From contig CAILZI010000051.1 of the NCBI GenBank assembly GCA_903838675.1, positions 1-64,000 on the forward strand: DNA of 64,000 nt, given 5' to 3'. The stretch is from an uncultured Verrucomicrobiota bacterium (GTDB lineage: Bacteria; Verrucomicrobiota; Verrucomicrobiia; Verrucomicrobiales; Verrucomicrobiaceae). The translations under genes and the position numbers were made by a program. Below are positions 57,168 through 64,000 of this stretch, one piece after another (positions within the stretch are counted from its first letter, which is position 1; each line of letters opens with the position of its first letter). The notes below the pieces were generated by a model. It was not told where the DNA came from, searched no databases, and worked only from the letters and a program-made list of their open reading frames with translations.

Positions 57168-58127
57168 ATGTCCCTCAGATCCTCTCTCCTTGCAACTCTA
57201 GCCCTTTTCCTTCCCGTCAGCCTTCATGCAACCGAGCCCTTGTCTGGAGTGTTTGGTGAAAACTCCATGCAGCGTGTGCTGGATTATGAGGCCTGGCTGG
57301 GACGCAAGGTGGATGTTATTTTGTGCACGGTGGACTTTCAGAAGTGGGAGAACTACCGCTATGCCAACTGGCTGAGCCAGACAGTGTATGGTCAACGAAG
57401 CGACCGCAGGCTGGTCTATGATGTGCCGATCATCATCAAAGACGCCAGCTATGCGGAGGCAAAGACAGGAGCGTATGATGAGCACTGGAAATGCCTGGCA
57501 GGGTCTATTTTGGAAAACAATCCGGGCACGTATGAGATCGTGCTCCGGCCCAGCCACGAAATGAATGGCGAATGGTTCGCGTGGGGTGTGGGCGGGGCGA
57601 AGCAGGCGCAGATCCCGGACTTCATCGCCTCATGGCAGCGGTTCCACGGAGTGTTTCGCGGGGTGCCGGGAGGAGAGCGTTTTCGCTTCAGCTTTTCCAC
57701 CACCGAAGGTGCCAGTGATCCGCGGCCGATGTGGCCGGGGGATGAGTATGTGGACATCGTGGGCCAGGACGTGTATTGGAAGCCCAAGGTGATGGGCGGC
57801 GAGGGCTGGGAGACGAATGATCCAACGGAAGCGTGGGAGAAGCGCGTGAGCCTCTACGGCTACACTGAATGGAATCTGGGTGGCATGCTGGCCTTCGCCA
57901 AAGCCCATGGGAAACCGTTTCAGATTGATGAATGGGGCGTGTGGGGCCCGGACGCAGCTCCCTTTGTGGAGGCGATGGCGGCTTTCCTGAAGACGAACGG
58001 GGCGCGGTCGCACACGTATTGGAACTCAAACGGCGGCTATCCCGGCGAACTGACTCCGCGCGACAAGGAATGGCCAAAGACGACGCAGGCGTTCAAAGCG
58101 GCGTTTGGGAAGAGTGAGGCTAAGTAG
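57168..58127 (+). CDS. Secreted glycoside hydrolase, GH26-like
   Basis: The 319-residue protein has a signal peptide (MSLRSSLLATLALFLPVSLHA). The GH26 landmarks are present: acid/base Glu131 in RPSHEMNGEWFAWG and nucleophile Glu255 in FQIDEWGVWG, with VDIVGQDVYW between them. Single TIM-barrel length is normal. GH26 enzymes cut beta-1,4-mannans or related glucans outside the cell; exact specificity is not deducible. It begins 31 bp after the tRNA-like gene. Confidence 0.85.
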   Translation: MSLRSSLLATLALFLPVSLHATEPLSGVFGENSMQRVLDYEAWLGRKVDVILCTVDFQKWENYRYANWLSQTVYGQRSDRRLVYDVPIIIKDASYAEAKTGAYDEHWKCLAGSILENNPGTYEIVLRPSHEMNGEWFAWGVGGAKQAQIPDFIASWQRFHGVFRGVPGGERFRFSFSTTEGASDPRPMWPGDEYVDIVGQDVYWKPKVMGGEGWETNDPTEAWEKRVSLYGYTEWNLGGMLAFAKAHGKPFQIDEWGVWGPDAAPFVEAMAAFLKTNGARSHTYWNSNGGYPGELTPRDKEWPKTTQAFKAAFGKSEAK

Positions 58128-58208
58128 AAAATCAGAATTGCCGAATGGATTGCGGGTGTTCAGACTGCAGCGGCCAGCGAGGCAGATTTCAACTCATCCA
58201 TTCTCGTT

Positions 58209-58826
58209 ATGACAGACACGATTCATCGCCTGCTTACGGTGCTCATGATCATAGCACTGACTTTCACGAGCAGCTGTGTCTCAACTAAAGACCCCGTGGC
58301 GCTGCGCCAAAAAAGCTATGAAAAGCTGGTGGCATTGATTCAGCCCGGCATGACGCGACGGCAGTTGTATGCCTTGCTGCCACCGAAGGAGGTTCCGAGG
58401 GCCTCGCCCCAATCGTTGTTTCCTGTTGATTCGCGCTCTAACCAGAACCTCCACGAAAATCACCGGTTGGATTGGGACTTTCAAGTGAGGGTTGAATACA
58501 AGCTGGCGAGCCATAAAGAACTACGCTTGTACGAGAGTGAGGTGCGAACACGCATGAAGGAGATTGATAAGGCAATGGCAACTTTGAAACGGAAGCTCAA
58601 AGACAATTACAACAAGCACTTTGGGTGGGGCTATTTGATTGTCGATGTTCCATCTCGACAAAACTTGGATGACGAAATCGTAGAGCCTCCTCAGATCATA
58701 AGATCCTCTATTACTCCAGCCGGCAAATCAGACGAGCCGCAAAACCATCTGGTGAAAGTGCTCCAGCATGCAACTTTATTTGATGAAAAGCTTCCTGCAA
58801 TCATCAATGGAGACAAGTGTCCTTGA
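58209..58826 (+). CDS. Putative lipoprotein of unknown function
   Basis: The 205-residue product starts with a lipoprotein signal (RLLTVLMIIALTFTSSCVST), lipobox TSSC. The mature part includes SYEKLVALIQPGMTRRQLYALLPP, an SmpA/OmlA-like opening in which GMTRxxLYxxLxP recalls the small BamE-type fold, and then a charged helical middle. Codon use is less GC-rich than in neighbours. No confident family; a membrane-associated role is likely. Confidence 0.6.
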   Translation: MTDTIHRLLTVLMIIALTFTSSCVSTKDPVALRQKSYEKLVALIQPGMTRRQLYALLPPKEVPRASPQSLFPVDSRSNQNLHENHRLDWDFQVRVEYKLASHKELRLYESEVRTRMKEIDKAMATLKRKLKDNYNKHFGWGYLIVDVPSRQNLDDEIVEPPQIIRSSITPAGKSDEPQNHLVKVLQHATLFDEKLPAIINGDKCP

Positions 58827-58839
58827 AGTTGAGTGGAGC

Positions 58840-60303
58840 TCACTTCTTCGCCAGCCCATTCCACACATGCATCACCGCATAGCTCCGCCACGGACGCCAT
58901 GCCTGAGACATCTCTTCGGCTTGCTTTGCGGTGACGCCGCCGAGGTTGTTGCGCACGGCGATGTCTTCTTTGGGGAAGGCATCCGGCCAGCGCAGAGCAC
59001 GCATGGCGATGTAGTGGGCGGTCCAGGGGCCGATGCCGGGCAGCGTCACCAGTTGCGCGATGGCAGCCTCGGGATGCGCGCCGGGGTCAAGCTGCAAGCG
59101 GCCTGAGCGGAAGCCATCTGCTAGGGCGAGGATGCACGCGGCGCGGGTGCGGATGATGCCGAGGCGGGCGATGTCTTCGACGGTGGCGCAGGTGAATTTC
59201 TGCGCCTGAGGTGTCAGGCGTGTGAGTTCAGGAAACGGCGTTTCGATTTTTTCGCCAAAGGCTTCAGCGTATCGGCAGGCGATTTTGGTCGCGGCCTGCA
59301 CGGTGATCTGCTGGCCCAGAATGGCGCGAACGGCCAGTTCAAAACCATCGAACGCACCCGGCACGCGCAAGCCGGGATTTTGCGAGACTCTTTTTTTGAG
59401 CGTGGTATCTTGCATCAGATGCGCGGCGATGATGTCGGGACGCGCGGCGAGATCAAACATGTGGCGCAGCCGGCCCAGCAATGCGGGCAGGACGGGAGTC
59501 AGCGAATGCGTGAACTCGACCAGCAGCGCATTCTTCTCCGGCGCATCGGACACTTTGATCCAGCCGGTGTGATCGCCCAGTCGCACGGTGCGGGAGTAGG
59601 TATCGTCCGAGACAAACTCCACCTCGCGGATCGTGCGTGCGGCGAGAAACTTGAGCATTGCCTGCCAGTCATAGGGCGGGCGGTAGCCGAGCTGCAAGGT
59701 GGAGATGTCCGTGGCGAGAATCCTGCCCGGATGTGCGGCGGCCTCTTTGCGCAGGCGTGTGGGTGGCATGCGGTAATGACGGCTGAAGGCGTCATTGAAA
59801 CGGCGCAGGCTGGAGAATCCGCTGGCATAGGCGATCTCGATGACCGGCAGTTTAGTGTCTGTCAGAAGTTGCTTTGCCAAAAGCAGGCGTCGAGTTTGAA
59901 TCAGCTCGATGGGCGAGACGCCGAGCTCCTGCTGCACGATGCGGCGCAACTGACGGGAGCTGAGATCAAACTGCGTGGCGATTTCTTCCAGACCTGCCCC
60001 TTCATCTGCCAGTCCCTCGTCCATGCGGAGCATGATCAAATCTGCCAGTCTATGTGCGTGATCCACCGGCGCATGCCCCGGAGCCAGCTCCGGGCGGCAG
60101 CGTAGGCAGGGGCGGAAGGCAGCCTTCTCTGCAGCACCGGCGTTTTCAAAGAAGCGGCAGTTCTCCCGCTTTGGCAGCTTCACGGGGCAGATGGGGCGGC
60201 AGTAGATGCCCGTGGAGGTGACGCCCACGAAAAACACGCCGTCAAAGCGCGGGTCGCGGGATTTCAGCGCGGTGTAGGCGGCATTGTCATCGATCAGATT
60301 CAT
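58840..60303 (-). CDS. Ada-AlkA fusion: methyl-phosphotriester sensor plus 3-methyladenine DNA glycosylase
   Basis: Fusion for alkylation repair. From MNLIDDNAAYTALKSRDPRFDG (60303) homology starts at once; an in-frame ATG at 60357 adds 18 residues but lies inside a palindrome. Domains: Ada metal-binding part with zinc cysteines in GIYCRPICP and RPCLRC (the first Cys being the methyl acceptor by analogy); an AraC-type helix-turn-helix (LEEIATQFDLSSRQLRRIV, PVIEIAYASGFSSLRRFNDAFSRHY); then the AlkA N-domain and the HhH-GPD fold with LPGIGPWTAHYIAMRALRWPDAFPKED, whose last Asp is the catalytic base. It should sense methyl phosphotriesters, activate transcription and excise alkylated purines. 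Divergent from ogt. Confidence 0.92.
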   Translation of the reverse strand: MNLIDDNAAYTALKSRDPRFDGVFFVGVTSTGIYCRPICPVKLPKRENCRFFENAGAAEKAAFRPCLRCRPELAPGHAPVDHAHRLADLIMLRMDEGLADEGAGLEEIATQFDLSSRQLRRIVQQELGVSPIELIQTRRLLLAKQLLTDTKLPVIEIAYASGFSSLRRFNDAFSRHYRMPPTRLRKEAAAHPGRILATDISTLQLGYRPPYDWQAMLKFLAARTIREVEFVSDDTYSRTVRLGDHTGWIKVSDAPEKNALLVEFTHSLTPVLPALLGRLRHMFDLAARPDIIAAHLMQDTTLKKRVSQNPGLRVPGAFDGFELAVRAILGQQITVQAATKIACRYAEAFGEKIETPFPELTRLTPQAQKFTCATVEDIARLGIIRTRAACILALADGFRSGRLQLDPGAHPEAAIAQLVTLPGIGPWTAHYIAMRALRWPDAFPKEDIAVRNNLGGVTAKQAEEMSQAWRPWRSYAVMHVWNGLAKK

Positions 60304-60339
60304 GGAGTTCAGCAGGCTAGTCGATGCAGCCCTTCCAGA

Positions 60340-60392
60340 CTGGCCGTTTTCGGACATGGGGCTATTTTAGCTATATGTCCGAAAATGGCCAG
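60340..60392. promoter_or_regulatory. Near-perfect 18-bp-arm palindrome between ada-alkA and ogt
   Basis: CTGGCCGTTTTCGGACAT (60340-60357) and ATGTCCGAAAATGGCCAG (60375-60392) are inverted copies differing at one position, with a 17-bp spacer. On both strands the arm starts with ATG and reads MSENGQ. It could be the operator of the Ada-type activator for both divergent genes, or an inverted duplication of one gene's 5' end. It is unlike the E. coli Ada box. Confidence 0.6.
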
Positions 60393-60432
60393 CAGCAGTC
60401 GACAGAGCGCGCCATGATCTGACCTCACTCAC

Positions 60433-60936
60433 ATGTCATCCAGCAGTTACTATTACAAAACCATGCCCTCGCCGGTGGGCCTGCTCACGCTCGTGGCGAA
60501 TGATCTCGGACTTGCTGCAGTGCTGTGGGAAAACGATGACCCGAAACGGGTGCGGCTGAGTCCAATGCATGAAGACATTAAGCATCCGGTGCTGCTCGAA
60601 GCTGAGCGGCAGCTGCAGGATTACTTCGCGGGAAATCGCGAGAAGTTTTCACTGAAGCTCGATTTCACGGGCACGGAGTTTCAAAAGAAGGTCTGGGAGG
60701 CGTTGCTGACCATTCCCTTTGGCGAGACACGCAGCTATTCACAAATCGCGGAGCAGATCGGCAACCCCAGCGCGGTGCGTGCGGTGGGGGCGGCCAATGG
60801 TAAAAACCCCATCTCTATCATTGCGCCATGCCACCGTGTGATCGGCTCAAATGGCAAGCTCACGGGGTTTGCGGGAGGCATGGAGGCCAAGGCTTTGTTG
60901 CTTAAGCTGGAAGCGAAAGATTTTGCGCTGCGATAG
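60433..60936 (+). CDS. ogt: Methylated-DNA--[protein]-cysteine S-methyltransferase (O6-methylguanine)
   Basis: Suicide enzyme that moves the methyl group from O6-methylguanine to its own Cys. The 167-residue product has the active site PCHRVIG with Cys133 and the preceding TIPFGETRSYSQIAEQIGNPSAVRAVGAANGKNP, followed by LTGFAGGMEAKALLL. Standard length. It lies beside the Ada-AlkA fusion, from which it diverges, so the pair makes a complete alkylation response. Confidence 0.95.
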   Translation: MSSSSYYYKTMPSPVGLLTLVANDLGLAAVLWENDDPKRVRLSPMHEDIKHPVLLEAERQLQDYFAGNREKFSLKLDFTGTEFQKKVWEALLTIPFGETRSYSQIAEQIGNPSAVRAVGAANGKNPISIIAPCHRVIGSNGKLTGFAGGMEAKALLLKLEAKDFALR

Positions 60937-60945
60937 CTGCGCACT

Positions 60946-63264
60946 TCACGGCACCATCTCCACACGTACCTCTACCGCAGCGCTGCGCCCCTGATCATCG
61001 AGCACATGCACGCGCCATTTGCCGGCGGCAGCGGCCCACATGACGGGGGTGGCGGGATCGCTGGCTCCGAGAAAGCGGGGGCCGGCAAACCAGAAGACGC
61101 GGTTCACACCTGGGGCGGTGTCCGCACGCAGGGGGATCTTCTGCCGTGCCGCATCGGAGGCTTGCAGGGTGTACACCAAGGCGGCACGCGGAGAGACAAT
61201 CTTCGGCACCGCGCCTGCATCGGCCGCGACGAGTGATTCAGCGTTTGCCTCCAGCGGCGGCGGTGTTTTGCGAGGCACTCCTGCCAGTTTGAACATCTCC
61301 AGCAGATCCGGCGGCCAGAACTCGAAGACTTCGTGTTTCAGCACACGCTTGCCATCATCACGCGCCACACGCAGTCCGCTGCTGGCATCGATCAGCACAT
61401 CACGATGGATGTCGCAGGGCGTGATGGGGGACACGCCGGGAATGAAGCCTCCCTGCACGCGGTGCTGGCAGTACGGTGTGGGCAGCTGGCCTGACACAGC
61501 GCACAATTCCACCTGAGATACACCTGCGGGCGGCTTTTCACGCTTCATGGGCAGGCGCAGATGCCGGAACGTTTCAAACAGCAGCGGCGCAGCGCACTCG
61601 CGCGCGATGAAGGCCGGATTTGCCTTGCCATTGAAATTACCGATCCACACCACCAGCACATACTCGCCGCGCATGCCCGCCGCCCAGGCATCGCGGAAAC
61701 CGTGCGAGGTTCCCGTCTTCCACGTCACAGCCGGGTCATCCATCACCGGCTCGCCTTCACGTGTGCGCAGCATCTCGCGTGTCAGATAGCGGGCCTCATC
61801 GGTGAGCAGCGGCTTGGCCTCCATGCTTTGCTCTGTTTTGAAGTAATTCAGCCGCCGCGCAGTGCCATCGTTTGACAGCAGTGCATACATTTCCGCCAGC
61901 TCCTCCATCGAAACTTCACCACCACCAAGCGGTAATGACAACCCGTAAAACTCAGCGGGTTGCGGCAGAGCCACGCCTGCCTCTTTCAGAAAGCCGTACA
62001 AGCCGGGTGCATCGAGCCGCTGCGCCAGAGCCACGGCCGGAATGTTGCGACTGTGATACAGCGCATCTCCGGCGGAAATCGGCCCGGCAAAGTTGCGGTC
62101 AAAATTCTCCGGGTTGTAGCTGCCGAAGAACATGCGCCCGTCGCGCAGCAGCGTGTGGGGATGGATCAGTCCCTGCTGCATGGCCAGCGCATAGATGAAG
62201 GGCTTTAGCGCCGATCCCGGCGAACGCCGCGCCAGCACACCATCCACCTGGCCTTGAATCTTGCTGTCGAGAAAGCGGCTGGAACCCACATAGGCCAGCA
62301 CCTCGCGCGAAGGCGCATGCACCAGCAAAGCGGATGCATTGGTGATGCCCACCTCGCGTTTGCGCTCCACGTAATCATTCACCGCCTGCTCCACACCTTG
62401 CTGCCGGTTCGAATCCAGCGTGCAGCGCAGCGGCACCCCGGAACTGGCGCGGTCTTCCGCCGGCTTTCCAGCAAACAAGCGCCGTGCCAGATGCGGTGCT
62501 TCACGCGGCACGGGCTGCAACTGCCGCAGCGTGAAGGCCGCATCCAAAGGATCGGCAGGCAAATGACGCTCCTCACGCAAACGATCCCACAGCCGAAGCT
62601 GTGCGGAGGCCAGGCTCGCATTGTCACCCGTTACACGCGGCCTGCGTGTTGTCGGGCTTTGCGGCAGCACGGAGAGCGCCACGGCTTCGCGGAGGGTCAG
62701 CTCCCTCGCGGGTTTGCCGCACCAGAGCAGGCCCGCCGCGCCCACGCCTTCCACATTCCCGCCATACGGCGCTTGATTGAGATAAGCCTCCAGTATGGCG
62801 TCCTTGGAGTAATGCTTCTCCATCTGCAACGCACGCAGCATCTGCCACCCCTTGCCCCATGGCGTGCGGGTGTGCAGTTCGTAGCGCAGCCGTGCGAGCT
62901 GCATCGTGATGGTGGAGCCTCCTCCGCGTGCCGAGCTTGAAACCACACCCCAGGCCGCACGCAGCATCGAGAGCGGATTCACTCCCGGGTGATCGTAAAA
63001 ATGCCGGTCTTCCAGCGTGAGCGTCGCCTCGATCAAAGCCGGACTGATCTCCGCCAGCGGCGTGTAGCGGCGATACTTGCCATCCGGTGTCAGCGCGAAA
63101 TGCAGCAGCCTGCCGTTGCGATCTTCCAGCGTGCGCGAGAAACGAAACTCCGGCGGATACAACTCCGGTTGCGGCAGCAGCAGCCAGACCGCAGCCGTCA
63201 GGAGAAGCACCGCGCCGGACCAGCGCAGGAAACGCATTCGCAGCAGACGGTGAAGCATGCGCAT
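60946..63264 (-). CDS. pbpC: Penicillin-binding protein 1C
   Basis: Bifunctional peptidoglycan synthase of 772 residues with an N-terminal signal anchor (LRWSGAVLLLTAAVWLLLPQP). Transglycosylase motifs: TLEDRHFYDHPGV with catalytic Glu, GGGSTITMQLARL and KWQ-type QMEKHYSKDAILEAYLNQAPYGGN. Transpeptidase motifs: RRSPGSALKPFIYALA (SxxK), SRNIPAV (SxN) and WKTGTSHG (KTG). The C-terminal domain is the PBP1C-specific cap with CAVSGQLPTPYCQH. It follows the alpha-2-macroglobulin gene with 5 bp between them, the classical pair. Beta-lactams are expected to bind the Ser of the SxxK motif. Confidence 0.95.
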   Translation of the reverse strand: MRMLHRLLRMRFLRWSGAVLLLTAAVWLLLPQPELYPPEFRFSRTLEDRNGRLLHFALTPDGKYRRYTPLAEISPALIEATLTLEDRHFYDHPGVNPLSMLRAAWGVVSSSARGGGSTITMQLARLRYELHTRTPWGKGWQMLRALQMEKHYSKDAILEAYLNQAPYGGNVEGVGAAGLLWCGKPARELTLREAVALSVLPQSPTTRRPRVTGDNASLASAQLRLWDRLREERHLPADPLDAAFTLRQLQPVPREAPHLARRLFAGKPAEDRASSGVPLRCTLDSNRQQGVEQAVNDYVERKREVGITNASALLVHAPSREVLAYVGSSRFLDSKIQGQVDGVLARRSPGSALKPFIYALAMQQGLIHPHTLLRDGRMFFGSYNPENFDRNFAGPISAGDALYHSRNIPAVALAQRLDAPGLYGFLKEAGVALPQPAEFYGLSLPLGGGEVSMEELAEMYALLSNDGTARRLNYFKTEQSMEAKPLLTDEARYLTREMLRTREGEPVMDDPAVTWKTGTSHGFRDAWAAGMRGEYVLVVWIGNFNGKANPAFIARECAAPLLFETFRHLRLPMKREKPPAGVSQVELCAVSGQLPTPYCQHRVQGGFIPGVSPITPCDIHRDVLIDASSGLRVARDDGKRVLKHEVFEFWPPDLLEMFKLAGVPRKTPPPLEANAESLVAADAGAVPKIVSPRAALVYTLQASDAARQKIPLRADTAPGVNRVFWFAGPRFLGASDPATPVMWAAAAGKWRVHVLDDQGRSAAVEVRVEMVP

Positions 63265-63269
63265 GACTG

Positions 63270-64000
63270 TTACTCCACGTTCACCTTGCCGCCGCCATCG
63301 CGCCCCTTGATGCCGCGGTCATACATGCTCTCGGCAAACGCCGGTGGGATGACATAACTGCCTGCGGCGATGGGTTTGATGCGATAGCTGAAGGTCTTCA
63401 CTTCACCCTTGCCCAGGCCGCAGAAGAACACATTGCGGTCCTCGCGCACATCCACGTAATCCGCGCCAGGAATCGTGCCGCGTCCGGGTTTGAGACCGTT
63501 GGGCTCCAGCTCAAAGCTGCCGGGCATCAAATCGAGCACGGCGATGTTGCTGAGCGCATCGGGAGACACATTGCGCACGGTCAGGCGCACCAGCGCACCT
63601 TCACCGACCTTGAGCTTCGACACCGCCTTGCCGTCCGGTCCGAGGATTTCGCGGAACACTTCGAGGCCATCCGCGATGCGCTGGGTCGGCACCCCCGTGT
63701 CAAAACCGGCCTCCGTCACCTGATAAAACGCGCCCAGATCGCGGCCACCGCCTTGTGCGAGACCGAAGCGCAAGCCGCCTGCCTGTGCACTGAAGTTGCT
63801 TTGGATCAATCCGGTGGTTTCCGGCACCAGCACGTTTGGCGTGCCGCCTGCACGTGCCAGTTCAGTCAGTGAGACACGCACACCCGACTGCTTCGCGAGA
63901 TCCGAGTAGGCCTTGAGCGCGAGGATTGTCGTGGCGGCACTGATGGTGTTGAAGCGATTGTGTGCCAGCGGCTCAGTGACGATGGCGAGATCTTCATAGC
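63270..64000 (-). CDS. Bacterial alpha-2-macroglobulin, C-terminal part (runs off the window)
   Basis: The frame is open from the right edge to the stop at 63270, giving the last 243 residues; upstream sequence such as NRFNTISAATTILALKAYSDLAKQ matches the thioester-domain helices. The tail holds VGEGALVRLTVRNVSPDALSNIAVLDLMPGSFE, DYVDVREDRNVFFCGLGKGEVKTFSYRIKPIAAGSYVIPPAFAESMYDRGIKG, the receptor-binding-like domain. The protein is thought to be a periplasmic protease trap, generally encoded next to pbpC as here. The thioester itself lies outside the window. Confidence 0.9.
   Translation of the reverse strand, partial: YEDLAIVTEPLAHNRFNTISAATTILALKAYSDLAKQSGVRVSLTELARAGGTPNVLVPETTGLIQSNFSAQAGGLRFGLAQGGGRDLGAFYQVTEAGFDTGVPTQRIADGLEVFREILGPDGKAVSKLKVGEGALVRLTVRNVSPDALSNIAVLDLMPGSFELEPNGLKPGRGTIPGADYVDVREDRNVFFCGLGKGEVKTFSYRIKPIAAGSYVIPPAFAESMYDRGIKGRDGGGKVNVE

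Overview
The window reads as chromosomal DNA of a free-living Gram-negative bacterium of the phylum Verrucomicrobiota, probably Verrucomicrobiales and Prosthecobacter-like. This is inferred from gene content: a giant protein of autotransporter-associated beta-strand repeats, paired DUF1501/DUF1549-DUF1553 and DUF1552/DUF1587-DUF1592 genes (typical of the Planctomycetes-Verrucomicrobia group), Tat-exported twin-arginine proteins, and high-GC coding bias. No phage, transposase, CRISPR array or plasmid gene was seen. No database search was possible, so family names rest on motif recognition.

Layout. 1-17940: the 3' part of one enormous repeat-rich surface protein ending in an outer-membrane beta-barrel; its 5' end lies outside the window. 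18021-20547: a CpXC protein, then an opposite-strand cluster of L,D-transpeptidase, rhodanese and CorA transporter. 20724-27768: a YncE-like/phosphoesterase fusion, thioredoxin reductase, a nucleoside-symporter-like MFS protein and an M3 oligopeptidase; a 168-bp imperfect palindrome sits between trxB and the MFS gene. 27905-33219: a glycine cleavage cluster gcvT-gcvH-X-gcvP in which X is an aspartyl/asparaginyl beta-hydroxylase-like gene. 33298-34925: a small secreted protein, an EF-hand protein and the RNase P RNA gene with promoter and 3' hairpin.

35047-46121: a sigma factor overlapping a membrane-anchored anti-sigma-like protein, followed co-directionally by an SGNH hydrolase, a probable glycosidase-like secreted protein, DUF1552, a 1372-residue DUF1587/1592/1588/1585 cytochrome-like protein with three internal repeated modules, and a CocE-type hydrolase with an EF-hand. 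This looks like an exported degradation or surface module, possibly controlled by the sigma pair. 46122-46715 is a lower-GC stretch with one small membrane ORF. 46716-51636 carries a second exported module (DUF1501 then DUF1549/1553) flanked by two GNAT-like acetyltransferases, and short GAATGAC-type repeats that have entered coding sequence.

51826-58826: two Gfo/Idh/MocA oxidoreductases, an AraC regulator, two lipoproteins, a KOW-like membrane protein, a tRNA-Ser(UGA)-like gene with a damaged T-stem, and a GH26-like glycosidase. 58840-60936 is a divergent alkylation-repair pair (Ada-AlkA fusion and Ogt) separated by an almost perfect 18-bp-arm palindrome. 60946-64000 is the classical pbpC plus alpha-2-macroglobulin pair, the latter running off the window.
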